Shown: piece by piece, positions 8,199 to 17,634 of the stretch
Layout: every line of letters begins with the position of its first letter
Numbering within the stretch: position 1 is the first letter of the stretch
Assembly: GCA_009841115.1 (NCBI GenBank)
Contig: VXML01000095.1
Location: 2,002-66,001 of the forward strand
Reading direction: 5' to 3'
Source of the DNA: Gemmatimonadota bacterium
GTDB taxonomy: Bacteria > Latescibacterota > UBA2968 > UBA8231
DNA length: 64,000 nt
The notes under the pieces: model-generated
Seen by the model: the letters and a program-made list of their open reading frames with translations, nothing else
Told to the model about the DNA's origin: nothing
Databases searched by the model: none
Translations under genes and position numbers: made by a program

Positions 8199-10250
8199 AT
8201 GCTTCGACTCAAAATGACAGTGAAGGAACGGCTTAGAGAAGCGCGGATGGAACTTATGAAACGGAAAACAACTGCACAATTCTGGAGATCTAAAGGGCTT
8301 AGCGTTCGTGCATCCAATTGTCTATCAATGGCAAACATTATAGACGAACAAGAGCTAATCGAGAAAATTGCAACTCTTGATTGTCTGCTTGCTCTCAGAA
8401 ATTGTGGCAGACAAACAGCCGAAGAGATCTGGGCATTTCTCACAAACTTAAAACTTACCTCCGAATATCATCAAGGAATAGAAATTACATCGTCCAATTC
8501 GGGTGATGATCATTCTGCCGAAGCGCAATCAATTTTTGTTCCACTTTTGAACATAGAAGTATCCACCGACACATGGAAAGTTCTTCAAAATACTCCAGTC
8601 AATAGTATCCGATGGAGCGTTCGGACGCGAAACGTAATCGGCCAGCAGGGGTTACAAGGACTAGCTGAGATTGCCAAACATTCTCCCAGAGAATGGCTTA
8701 GATTTAGGAATTTCGGAAATACCTCCTTGACAGAAATCCAAGAGAACATGACGGAAATAATCGAGCAACTTAGGGTTAACTCTGGTGTGCTTGATGTGAG
8801 CGATGATCATTCTGCCGAAGCGCAATCAATTTTTGTTCCACTTTTGAACATAGAAGTATCCACCGACACATGGAAAGTTCTTCAAAATACTCCAATCAAT
8901 AGTATCCGATGGAGCATTAGAACACAAAATGTTCTCCTTAAGAAAGATTTTAAAACGCTTGCTGAGATTGCCGAATTTCCCCCGAAAAAATGGCTTAGGT
9001 TTAAGAACTTCGGGATCAAATCTCTGACCGAGATTCAGGAAATAGTCAACAAAATTATAGTGAATCCCGATATAATCGATCCGACTGACGAGCATTCGGC
9101 TGAGTTACCACAGATTCAGACACTCTCAGAACTCGGCCACGTAGTTTTCCAACGCCTGCAAACTCGCCAACAGGAGATTATTAGGCACTACTACGGTTAC
9201 GGGGAAATACCTAAAAATTTACAGCAGATTGGCGAAGCACTTGGGATTAGTCGTGAGCGCGTCAGGCAACTTAAGAAGGTAGTCAACACAAAGATCAGTC
9301 AAGGTATGGACAATCATCTAATCACAATCACGATCTTCCGTCTCTTGAGCGAACTCATCCGCGATGTTCTAGCAAAAGATGATGGGTGGTGTTCTGTCGA
9401 GAATCTCCAAGAAATTATTCATCAGCGGTTAGGATGGGGAGATGGCGAGCAGTGGATTATCGACTGGTTTGATGAAGCATTCGGAGAGACGTGGATATGC
9501 TTAGGGACAGATGATTACAAAATTATTAATGGTGTCTGCCAGCTAAAATCCGCAGAACCTATTCAGAGCTTTTTAATACAACTCGTAGCGAGACTTCAAT
9601 ATTACGGTTATCGGCCCTTGGCATTGGAAGAATGTCAACGTCTCATTAAAAAGACGGACAAATTCGATCCAGATCAGTTGCTCGATGTGATTACACACTA
9701 TCCCAGCTTAAAAATTTATCGGTATGGAAAGACACACATCGGGTTAAAAGAGTGGACATGGTTCAATCCAGAAAAGCCAACGACTACCACGGGACAAGCC
9801 TCACTTATTGAATGGTACCTCCGAATGGCTAATGAGCCAGCCACAGCAAAAGCGGTTGCTAATGGGATAGGGAGTCAACTCGGCAATTTCAGACTGACAC
9901 CTTTTGATGTTGCTAATACCTGCGAAAAATACTCTCATCGCTTTCAAGCTTATAATAATGATGCGTACGGCTTGTACCTTTGGGAGGGAGCCTCGAAATA
10001 TCGGCAAGCTCTCACAAAGTTACTGTCAGATGAACCGTTACCTATTGAGCGGATTACTGAGGTGTTATATCTCCAAGAATCGGCAGATACGACGCTGATT
10101 GTAGCAGCATTGAATTTTTATACAAATTCGTTTGTGGAAACGATGCCTTTCGAGTGGGCGTTAAAGACACAGATGGGCAAAATTGTTGAAGAGGAAATAG
10201 ATTTTGACTATACAAATCTCACTTTTGAAGATTTAATGCCTAAATTATAA
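8199..10250 (+). CDS. Three alpha-CTD-like helix-hairpin units fused to sigma-70 region 4
   Basis: A 683-residue protein. Residues 34-88, 133-190 and 233-287 each resemble the RNA polymerase alpha C-terminal domain (pattern SVRA.N.L ... LA.I ... WLRF.NFG..SLTEI), a fold that binds UP-element DNA and activators. Residues 310-365 match sigma-70 region 4, with the helix-turn-helix LQQIGEALGISRERVRQ. The last 310 residues are unrecognised and look like stacked winged helices. There is no region 2, so it cannot act as an ordinary sigma factor; a DNA-binding regulator or target-recognition part is likely. It is the first gene of the island. The start is uncertain: ATG 8199, 8214 or 8247. Units 2 and 3 contain a 114-base near-identical repeat. 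Confidence 0.7.
   Translation: MLRLKMTVKERLREARMELMKRKTTAQFWRSKGLSVRASNCLSMANIIDEQELIEKIATLDCLLALRNCGRQTAEEIWAFLTNLKLTSEYHQGIEITSSNSGDDHSAEAQSIFVPLLNIEVSTDTWKVLQNTPVNSIRWSVRTRNVIGQQGLQGLAEIAKHSPREWLRFRNFGNTSLTEIQENMTEIIEQLRVNSGVLDVSDDHSAEAQSIFVPLLNIEVSTDTWKVLQNTPINSIRWSIRTQNVLLKKDFKTLAEIAEFPPKKWLRFKNFGIKSLTEIQEIVNKIIVNPDIIDPTDEHSAELPQIQTLSELGHVVFQRLQTRQQEIIRHYYGYGEIPKNLQQIGEALGISRERVRQLKKVVNTKISQGMDNHLITITIFRLLSELIRDVLAKDDGWCSVENLQEIIHQRLGWGDGEQWIIDWFDEAFGETWICLGTDDYKIINGVCQLKSAEPIQSFLIQLVARLQYYGYRPLALEECQRLIKKTDKFDPDQLLDVITHYPSLKIYRYGKTHIGLKEWTWFNPEKPTTTTGQASLIEWYLRMANEPATAKAVANGIGSQLGNFRLTPFDVANTCEKYSHRFQAYNNDAYGLYLWEGASKYRQALTKLLSDEPLPIERITEVLYLQESADTTLIVAALNFYTNSFVETMPFEWALKTQMGKIVEEEIDFDYTNLTFEDLMPKL
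8505..8915 (+). repeat. 114-base direct repeat inside the alpha-CTD/sigma4 gene
   Basis: Bases 8505-8618 and 8802-8915 are identical except for one base (8598 G, 8895 A), 297 bases apart, exactly 99 codons. They encode DDHSAEAQSIFVPLLNIEV and the following residues up to SIRWS. The DNA after each copy, encoding the rest of the helix-hairpin unit, is clearly diverged. A third stub (DEHSAEL) follows at about 9090. Confidence 0.92.
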
Positions 10251-10264
10251 GTGATTTGCATCAC

Positions 10265-11890
10265 ATGATTTTGCCACAACACCAACAGCCCATAACCGTT
10301 CGACTTGCGCGAGAAGCAGATATTGAAGGCGCGAAACAAATTGCGGATCAATACCGCGCAGAATTAGGATTTGTCAATAGCGCTATTTTGCGGGTAGCAC
10401 AAAGTAAAGGATGGCTACTTGTTGCAGCCGAATGGAAGGATCTGAGAAAGCGTGATGTTGTCGTTGGATTTGCAAATTTCCGAATAAAACAGGACAGAAA
10501 TGCAACGCTGTACGAAATTGCAGTAGCTGGTGCATACAGGCACACAGGTGTCGGTACCCGTTTGATGAGCGAATTGATCCGACGTGTTCACCTCGCAGGT
10601 GGGCAATATGTTCGTCTTAAGTGTCCACAAGAACTGAGTGCCAATCAATTTTATCAAAAATGCGGATTTCGGCATGGCAAAACAGAGCAAGGCAAAAAGA
10701 GACAACTCCAAGTGTGGCACTACCGTATTCCCCCAATGCACGAGCCAGACGCGGAAACTCTCCCGATTACCCGCCTTGTCCCCGTGCTTAATAAGCTGGC
10801 TTCTCAGAAACCTTTCACAAAGGGAACCGAATTTCACGCTCCCGCACAATTCTACGCATCCTTGACTGTCAAACCGGATGAGATGAGGACCTTGCATCAT
10901 CTCTGGCATAAGTATGCACATGATTTTGATTGGAAGTTCGGCAAACCTAATCCATTTCAACGAGTACTTATCTCTCCTGTCGTTACTCGCAAGTACACCT
11001 TTGATTTTGTCCGGGAACTAAAACGGACGGGTGAAACGGAAGTAGTCATGTTCGATTCTGGTGGCTATTTCGTCCAGAAAGGGGACATCTCTTACTACGA
11101 CCTTCATAGAAAACTCTATGAATGTTATCAGCAGGAAGATTGGGCAGATATTTATGTTCTGCCAGATAATCCACCACTCAGTAAAGATTCGCTGAGGTCT
11201 GCGGAGTCAAAGATAAAACAAACTGTTGAGGGTAGCCTGCGACTTTATAGAGACCTTTCTTACGCAATTCAGCAGAAGGCGATGCCTGTCGTTCATGCAA
11301 CGAGAAGTGAACATCTCGACTATTGCCTGCGACAATATGCCAATTTTAAGAAAATCGGGTTCGGCTCATTTCCAACAAGTGGAACATCAAACTCTATCAA
11401 CCGCTTGAACATCGACGCGCTGATGATTCTCCGACAATTGACTCTAAGGCTAGATTCTGAGAATATCAAACTACATACTTTTGGTATTTCAACACCACCT
11501 GCAATTTATCTACTATCATTAGCCGGAGTACATTCTTTTGATTCTAATGGTTGGATGCGCTCTGGTGGATATGGCAAGATATTTCTCCCATTTATGCGGG
11601 GTTATCTGGTCACTTTTAATTCTCGGAGAAATAGAAGTTTGAATGAAGCAGAATTCAAACAATGGAAGGAAAATATAAAGCATGATTGTCCGTTCTGCGA
11701 TTCTTTCGAGGAACTTTCAAATAATCGATGGAATCGAGTTATGCATAATCTGATAGTTATGTCAGAGTTAGAAACACATCAGAGGACACCTCAAACAGAT
11801 ATGTTACGGAAACTATCAGGAACGTACTATCGTATGTCTCAAAGCATAATAGATGGAGACTTATGGCCTGTTAGTGATCACGATTTTTAA
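10265..11890 (+). CDS. GNAT acetyltransferase fused to a tRNA-guanine-transglycosylase (DpdA/TGT)-like domain
   Basis: A 541-residue fusion. Residues 9-155 form a GNAT N-acetyltransferase (acetyl-CoA loop RHTGVGTRL at 92-100, then FYQKCGF). Residues 190-500 resemble the TGT superfamily, which swaps guanine for a 7-deazaguanine in tRNA or, for DpdA, in DNA. The base-binding motif is FDSGGY (Asp 264), a KIGFGSF strand may be the GG(L/V) loop, and SFDSNGWMRSGGYGK holds the presumed nucleophile Asp 426. The zinc site reads H-D-C-P-F-C (His 473, Cys 475, Cys 478) with His 494, so the first Cys is replaced by His. The ATG at 10265 is preferred to a TTG at 10256. No preQ0 synthesis genes are nearby. 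The substrate is inferred. Confidence 0.75.
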   Translation: MILPQHQQPITVRLAREADIEGAKQIADQYRAELGFVNSAILRVAQSKGWLLVAAEWKDLRKRDVVVGFANFRIKQDRNATLYEIAVAGAYRHTGVGTRLMSELIRRVHLAGGQYVRLKCPQELSANQFYQKCGFRHGKTEQGKKRQLQVWHYRIPPMHEPDAETLPITRLVPVLNKLASQKPFTKGTEFHAPAQFYASLTVKPDEMRTLHHLWHKYAHDFDWKFGKPNPFQRVLISPVVTRKYTFDFVRELKRTGETEVVMFDSGGYFVQKGDISYYDLHRKLYECYQQEDWADIYVLPDNPPLSKDSLRSAESKIKQTVEGSLRLYRDLSYAIQQKAMPVVHATRSEHLDYCLRQYANFKKIGFGSFPTSGTSNSINRLNIDALMILRQLTLRLDSENIKLHTFGISTPPAIYLLSLAGVHSFDSNGWMRSGGYGKIFLPFMRGYLVTFNSRRNRSLNEAEFKQWKENIKHDCPFCDSFEELSNNRWNRVMHNLIVMSELETHQRTPQTDMLRKLSGTYYRMSQSIIDGDLWPVSDHDF

Positions 11891-11900
11891 CGGAGGCTCT

Positions 11901-12737
11901 ATGGCACGCTCGCATATTCTAAAAGGATTTTCGGATTTGGAGTCGGCATTATGGGTTCACAAATATCATCCTGGACTCACAATCCGACAGATGGTTAGAA
12001 CTGCTTTGGAAAATGGGTACTCTATAACAGATACAGCACGTTATGAAGCGGTTCAGCTATTAAGTGAATGGGAATTGGCAGATGGAAAAAGCAGGTCATT
12101 AACCCCCGAAGGCGAGGCTTTCTATTCATTATGGGAAACAAAGCGGAGCGTGGCAATTGACTTTTTGCACGGGCGGCAATACGGCTTATGGACACAAAAG
12201 GCCCCTGACCAAAATATTGCATCGTGGGCGTACAAAAATATATGTGACTACCTGTGGGAACGGCAAACGCTTCCAGACAGAGAACAAGATCTAGTTGCTT
12301 ACATCAATGACCTTCGTACTTCTGACGAAGTAGTGATTCCCCCAGATAGCGGCAATGCGTTTTCCAATAAATCGATCAATGACGCTTATGACTGGCTCCT
12401 GCCGTTAGATCCACCTGTTTTATCGAGCAGCGAGGCCGGTGGCAACTCAATTAGGGACGCAACATTCTCACAACGAACATTTTGCTCAACATCACTTTTT
12501 CTGATGGCACTCAGTTATATTGTGCGAGAATATGACACAACATTTGGAGCTTTGGTCAAAATTGACGACACGCAGAAACAGGTCGCTTGTCGCTTCTGCC
12601 TCATCAACGAAACCAGTTTCGATCTTATGCTTGACGAGGCATTACGTCGGGTCTCGTACCTTTCGGTACAGAGAGGTTGGGACGGGATTTATATTGTATT
12701 GAATCAAAGGCCAGAGATTAGAGATTTTATTGAGTGA
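11901..12737 (+). CDS. Unrecognised island protein, 278 residues
   Basis: I do not recognise this protein. It starts at the ATG at 11901, with GGAGG 5 bases upstream and 10 bases after the TGT-fusion stop, so it belongs to the same unit. Residues 1-75 are helical and could be a winged helix (TIRQMVRTALENGYSITDTARYEAVQLLSEW). The C-terminal 120 residues are mixed alpha/beta, ending RPEIRDFIE. The N-terminal layout faintly recalls DUF4007-type proteins found in some BREX and phosphorothioation loci, but the resemblance is too weak to assign. No catalytic motif or membrane segment is evident. Confidence 0.7.
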   Translation: MARSHILKGFSDLESALWVHKYHPGLTIRQMVRTALENGYSITDTARYEAVQLLSEWELADGKSRSLTPEGEAFYSLWETKRSVAIDFLHGRQYGLWTQKAPDQNIASWAYKNICDYLWERQTLPDREQDLVAYINDLRTSDEVVIPPDSGNAFSNKSINDAYDWLLPLDPPVLSSSEAGGNSIRDATFSQRTFCSTSLFLMALSYIVREYDTTFGALVKIDDTQKQVACRFCLINETSFDLMLDEALRRVSYLSVQRGWDGIYIVLNQRPEIRDFIE

Positions 12738-12779
12738 GAGGATAAATTGTGATCCATTTCTCTTAAGAGATGATCAGCT

Positions 12780-12958
12780 ATGAAGATGAAGAAGGCGTTC
12801 GATTGCGTTGAGATAAAACGCCGTGGCGCAGAACGAATCTACAATCAAGTTGCAAGATGACACCTGAAGAACAACTGGCTTTCTGGCAAGAACGTACCGA
12901 GTTGCTGTGAAAGCGTCAGCAAAAAATAAAAATAGAGTGCAAAACATCTGAGAATTAA
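12780..12958 (+). pseudogene. Broken small ORF (about 60 residues) in the island gap
   Basis: The 227-base gap 12738-12964 holds a decayed small gene. Frame 1 gives MKMKKAFDCVEIKRRGAERI and stops at 12860. A frame one base back continues MTPEEQLAFWQERTELL to a TGA at 12910, then KRQQKIK to a TAA at 12958. Joined, these read as one charged protein of the small KRRGAERIY...TPEEELAFWQERT type that I recall as a common short hypothetical or antitoxin-like family. One frameshift and one stop (CGA to TGA would explain it) break it. The rest of the gap shows no gene. Confidence 0.5.
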
Positions 12959-12964
12959 ATTCTG

Positions 12965-13498
12965 ATGCTCTGGCAATCTTACCATAGAAAACTGCTCGCA
13001 TTGGCGGAAACTAGCGAGATTTTGACGGCTTCTCAGCAGCAAGTCTGTCAATTTTTGCGCCAAGAGATTAGAGACTATCAACAACGTATCAATCTTTGGG
13101 GATCCCCGGGAGTGGGCAAAACATTTTTGGCACACTATCTACATCATCGTGCAGACACGCTCTATTTTTCTTCGGCAGAGAATTGTCCAATTACAGAATT
13201 TTCCCCAAATTCAGTGATTATCATTGACAACGCCCCACATGATCGAAGTTTAGCGCGGTCAATCTTCGGAGATATACTTTGGGCAGGGGCATCGTCGACA
13301 ATTTTGGTGACGCGCCAACCGATTGATGATGTGGTTCGGAGAATTGAGTTGACCTTGACAGATAGAGATATGGTGCAGATTGAAGGTGTGATGCGTAAAC
13401 TTTTCGGCCATTTCCCAGTTGACAGCCAGCACGATGCCGAACGTCATAGCTCTGGGATTTGGGAACGATTGAACGTGTTGGTAGAACACGCGATATAA
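12965..13498 (+). CDS. Small P-loop ATPase of the island
   Basis: A 177-residue single-domain ATPase with Walker A GSPGVGKT (46-53), Walker B VIIID (84-88) and an ILVTRQP strand resembling a sensor segment. It is too short for a full AAA+ lid and resembles stripped-down DnaC/STAND-like cores. It follows the decayed small ORF and precedes the giant ATPase by 45 bases. It might load or regulate the larger complex, which is inference. The ATG at 12965 has only a weak ribosome site. Confidence 0.7.
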   Translation: MLWQSYHRKLLALAETSEILTASQQQVCQFLRQEIRDYQQRINLWGSPGVGKTFLAHYLHHRADTLYFSSAENCPITEFSPNSVIIIDNAPHDRSLARSIFGDILWAGASSTILVTRQPIDDVVRRIELTLTDRDMVQIEGVMRKLFGHFPVDSQHDAERHSSGIWERLNVLVEHAI

Positions 13499-13543
13499 GA
13501 CATAAGCAGGTCCTCGGACTTGATCAGGGAGAAGAGATAACGC

Positions 13544-16500
13544 ATGGCTTTAGACGAGATTATCCAGAAGAATGCTGTGGTTGACACGCCACGTGCATCA
13601 GACCTCGCGGCAAAACCAGACGAATGGGCAGATCGATTTCAACTTCACGTCTCAACACACGTCGCGATGGCAGATATGACCGATAAGTGGGATGCCATTC
13701 TCAAAAACCTCCTGCGCGGGCGTTCGGCAACCGGACTCATCCATGCAGATACGGGATATGGCAAAACTTCAACTGCAGCCGCACTTTGGCATTATGCGGA
13801 GAACCGGGACGTGGTCACCGTTCCCCCTTTCGCGTGGAATAGCATCGCCGATATGCTCACTGCAACTCATGGATGGGTTCGTCATCGTTTGAAGGTAAAG
13901 AGGCCGGATCTGATTTCCGATTTAGAACAGCAGTATAAGACGCTAGTTGAAAGTAGCGACGAAGATCGCGCCCGCAGGACCAGCCTAGAGGAGAATATTC
14001 CGCTCGATCACGCCAAACGGGTTGTTCAGTCGCTCAAAGCGAAGGGGGAACTAACCGATTCCATTTCCCCGAATCGCCTCATTGATTACTTACGACAGGC
14101 AACGGAAACACTTCTTGAGGCAGACTACAAGGGATTGCTTATCCTGCCAGATGAATTTGAGCTTTTTGCCAATACTAATCCAGACGTCGCCAAGAATTTC
14201 TCTGAACTCAAGGATTTTATCTTCCCGATCTTCCAAGAAGAACATCTGCCAATAGGATGTGTTGTTCTGACCTATCGTCGAACATTTTCGGATATCCAAC
14301 TCAGAGAGCCTTACATATTCGCGCGCTTCAATAACCCTGAAGGAAGTTTGATCGACCTTGAGCAAGCGTATGGAAAAATCGAAAACGATAGATCTTTCGC
14401 TCACGAACTTTGGGAAAAATTGTCCATTGCGTGTAATCTATCCAACGAGGATCAAAACGCGATTGACCCAGATGTGCTGTTTGCCCTAGGACAGTTTTTG
14501 GGACACCAACGCACAACGCAACTGATTAGCGGCCCTCGGTCTGTTGTTGCGACGTTGCGACGAGCAGCCATCCACTACACTCAGACGCAACAGCCGTATT
14601 CAATTTTCGACTTTTGTGAGGATTATATCTCTCAAGGCCTCATCTGCTTCAACAACCAAGAAACCGATACGGTCAAAGCGCACACCTCAATCATGAACCA
14701 ACCTATCATCGGTGGTGACGAAGCAAAGCAGCAAGTCGTCAAACTCCTGTGCGTCTGCCCAGATGGTGTACCGGATGAACTGTTCAAGAAGCATGGTATC
14801 TCCAATGAAGACCGCTTGGCAGTTGTAGAAGGGTTGTTGGGCACACACGTTATTACGAAAATCATCGGACCCACATTAACCCACTACAAGGATGATTTAC
14901 AGGCTGGCGATGCCCTCATTGAGATCCTCAAAATCCTGCGGAATCAGTACAACCCTGCAAGTGCAGAAACGCATCGCGCCGCTGTCAGGTCATTTGTGAA
15001 TTTCATTCTACCCGAAATCTTCACACAGACTTCTGGAGCGTCCTTCACGGGTTGGGGAGGGCTAAAAAAGATGGAGGGGGATATTGAACCTATCTTTCAG
15101 GTCGCACTGTCGGGAAGTTCTCTCCCAGATTATCCGGATCGGACACTGACTGTCCATGTTGGCACTGAGGAGTTCCAAGAGATTAGCGGTCCCTATGTTG
15201 AAAGCCAGTTTTTCACCTCTTTCATTTTTGACGCTCAGCAGGACAAGCATATTCCAAATACCTGTGATGTTCATGCAAACAAGCTCTGTTTCCACCTCAA
15301 CATCTCTGAAGCTATCGACAAAAAAGAAGTCCCAAATGATATTGGTAAACTCGGAGACCTCTTTCTGCCGGAATCCGTTACTCCTTCGCTGCTCTTGTCG
15401 ATGCTCGACTTCTTTAATAAGGAAACGACGATCGCCCGAATCAAGGGATTAAAACAGGAAACTCAGGTGGATATTTTGAAATCCCGAATTCGCGATCAAC
15501 TTATCAGTTACTTCTTCTCTAATGAGGTCAAGGAGAGTGCCGTATCACAGCAGGCAGATTTGGCACAAGTGCCGGCAGGGAAAGGTTTTGTCGAACGGGC
15601 TTTAGGCATAGTGATACGGAAAAAGTTCAAATCATATCGAGCTATTGCGATCTCGCATCAGTGGAAAAAGAATTTGGGAACTTACATACAGGCACTGAAA
15701 AACGTCGAAAGTCTCGGTGTGAGACGAGGCGAGGAACCTGTTGAAATGATTGGTAAAGAGGTGCCGGAACGGTTCAATGTCGGTCAGCACACCACTTTTT
15801 TCAATACCTTCTATCCAAACGGCATTTTGCGTGATCTTTTGCTTGTTAATGAACTTGATGCCAATGGCAAAACTGTAGCAGAAGGAGTTGAGGTTAAAAA
15901 CAATCAAGCTCCCGTCGCTGTATACTTCAAGCTCCATGACATGGAGGAGAGCATTTTGGATACACTTGAGGAAAGCGCGGAGAGCATCGTTGTTGATGGT
16001 AAGACCACTAAAGCAATGAAGCTCAACGGGTTTTTCCAGAAAGGAGAGAGACTTGGATATCTCGATGACGAAATCAAGGGGTTAATAAACGTATTGGTAG
16101 CAAGAGGGTTGGTCGATCAAAAGTCGCACCAAGGAATTAACTATCTATATCTCGTTGAGACAGAAATCAATTTTGCCGAACTACAACGCAAATTCGAGCG
16201 GCTTGAGCAACTTGGGACACTGGCAAAATCAAAAGGTTTTACACCAGAAAGAGAAGGGGAGAAATCATTATCATCGGTTCATATAGATTTCCAGGCAATT
16301 GGAATTGAGTCTGATGAAATTCGCAAGGATTCATTACGGCAAAAACTCAATTCGATTGAGGAGGCTTTCACAACACAGTGTGTAGGCTGGCTGAATACCG
16401 AAAAGCAACGAGCCGATCAGAAACGCCATGAAATTGAGCCGTTGCGCCTTGATATTCCAAAAGTGCTTGATGAAACGACGGGGCACCCGTTGACCGAATT

Positions 16501-17632
16501 TTCGACACTTCTGTTTAATGACATACGCAGTGAGGTTAAGAAAACGTATATGGCTATCTCTGATCAAGTTTCCAATCTACAGAGAGAGGTCAAGAATACA
16601 CTAAGTGAAAAGCTCCAAAAATATATAGAAGATAAGCGTCTTGAAATAGCAATTGACATTGCGGCACAACTGCATGACTTCATAGATGTAATCGACACGA
16701 AGATTGGTGGATTGCGGACTTCTCGGGAAGAAGCAGAACAACTATACACATTTTTTGAAAGATGGCGAACAATCGCCCGACAAGTTGAGAGTAACCGTCG
16801 AATGATGACCGATGCTCACGCTAGCGATGCTGTCAAGAATCTTATTGATCGGTTGGATACTGAACAGCAACAAATCAAAAGACACCTTGCCAATCAGGCA
16901 TTAAGCCTGAGCCAAGTTCTTGAAAACTATGAATATTTCGCCAACCAGCTCTCAAAAATAAAAGATGAGTACGATCAGATTACTGCAAACCGGAAAGATG
17001 AATTTATCAAATTCCAAGCTGGAATTGAAAACGAACTCGGTGAATTACTTGACAAGCCGCATATTGGAGAATCCTACAATCCGTTAGACGAAGATGGTGC
17101 CTATCGCCGTGTTCGCGAAAAATCGGTTGAAAAAATTCAGACATTCGTCATTAGGCCAGGGATGAATAAAATCCAAATGATTAGGCGTGAACTCACAAAA
17201 CCCATTGAGGTTTTCAAGGTTGGTGACGCAGTGCGAAACGAAGCGATGGTACTCGAAGGTGAGGTTATAGACTTAGAACATCGGATTAACCAGATTCAAA
17301 ACGGCCTAAAGTCCGATGGCATCGAAAAAGTTCTGCCCACTCATATAAAGGAACTACAAGCGATTCTTGAAGATGGAGAGAACATCGTTCAAAGACAGGA
17401 AAAGATTCAAAATCGATTGAGAAGTGATGTAGAAGAGTTGAGTCAAAGTGCCAAGAAGCTGCTTACCCTAATTGATGGAAGCGGCGAAAAAGATTTCACG
17501 GAGTTAATCATCGAACTGAAGCAATCAAATGATGAAGTACTTCGTGATACGACAGAGATTATCAAAAGTCTTGAAGAATTATATCAGCGAAACTGGCTGA
17601 ACATCAGAATCTCACGAACGATAGGACAGTGA
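13544..17632 (+). CDS. Giant P-loop ATPase with coiled-coil tail (BrxC/PglY-like architecture)
   Basis: A 1362-residue protein. The N-terminal ATPase has Walker A ADTGYGKT (68-75) and a candidate Walker B LLILPDEFE (about residue 200). The middle is mixed alpha/beta. From about residue 870 it is dominated by long charged helices (for example LQREVKNTLSEKLQKYIEDK), likely coiled coil. Size, the ATPase at the front and the position directly before a PglZ-like gene match BrxC/PglY of BREX/Pgl systems, but I see no motif that proves that family. AGGGAGAAGAG precedes the ATG at 13544. It was probably acquired with the rest of the island. Confidence 0.75.
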   Translation: MALDEIIQKNAVVDTPRASDLAAKPDEWADRFQLHVSTHVAMADMTDKWDAILKNLLRGRSATGLIHADTGYGKTSTAAALWHYAENRDVVTVPPFAWNSIADMLTATHGWVRHRLKVKRPDLISDLEQQYKTLVESSDEDRARRTSLEENIPLDHAKRVVQSLKAKGELTDSISPNRLIDYLRQATETLLEADYKGLLILPDEFELFANTNPDVAKNFSELKDFIFPIFQEEHLPIGCVVLTYRRTFSDIQLREPYIFARFNNPEGSLIDLEQAYGKIENDRSFAHELWEKLSIACNLSNEDQNAIDPDVLFALGQFLGHQRTTQLISGPRSVVATLRRAAIHYTQTQQPYSIFDFCEDYISQGLICFNNQETDTVKAHTSIMNQPIIGGDEAKQQVVKLLCVCPDGVPDELFKKHGISNEDRLAVVEGLLGTHVITKIIGPTLTHYKDDLQAGDALIEILKILRNQYNPASAETHRAAVRSFVNFILPEIFTQTSGASFTGWGGLKKMEGDIEPIFQVALSGSSLPDYPDRTLTVHVGTEEFQEISGPYVESQFFTSFIFDAQQDKHIPNTCDVHANKLCFHLNISEAIDKKEVPNDIGKLGDLFLPESVTPSLLLSMLDFFNKETTIARIKGLKQETQVDILKSRIRDQLISYFFSNEVKESAVSQQADLAQVPAGKGFVERALGIVIRKKFKSYRAIAISHQWKKNLGTYIQALKNVESLGVRRGEEPVEMIGKEVPERFNVGQHTTFFNTFYPNGILRDLLLVNELDANGKTVAEGVEVKNNQAPVAVYFKLHDMEESILDTLEESAESIVVDGKTTKAMKLNGFFQKGERLGYLDDEIKGLINVLVARGLVDQKSHQGINYLYLVETEINFAELQRKFERLEQLGTLAKSKGFTPEREGEKSLSSVHIDFQAIGIESDEIRKDSLRQKLNSIEEAFTTQCVGWLNTEKQRADQKRHEIEPLRLDIPKVLDETTGHPLTEFSTLLFNDIRSEVKKTYMAISDQVSNLQREVKNTLSEKLQKYIEDKRLEIAIDIAAQLHDFIDVIDTKIGGLRTSREEAEQLYTFFERWRTIARQVESNRRMMTDAHASDAVKNLIDRLDTEQQQIKRHLANQALSLSQVLENYEYFANQLSKIKDEYDQITANRKDEFIKFQAGIENELGELLDKPHIGESYNPLDEDGAYRRVREKSVEKIQTFVIRPGMNKIQMIRRELTKPIEVFKVGDAVRNEAMVLEGEVIDLEHRINQIQNGLKSDGIEKVLPTHIKELQAILEDGENIVQRQEKIQNRLRSDVEELSQSAKKLLTLIDGSGEKDFTELIIELKQSNDEVLRDTTEIIKSLEELYQRNWLNIRISRTIGQ

Positions 17633-17634
17633 CT

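Noticed and set aside
12845..13135. Minus-strand frames across the island gap and small ATPase
   Set aside because: Antisense to the Walker A-containing gene, Phe/Leu/Ser-rich shadow, no ribosome site.
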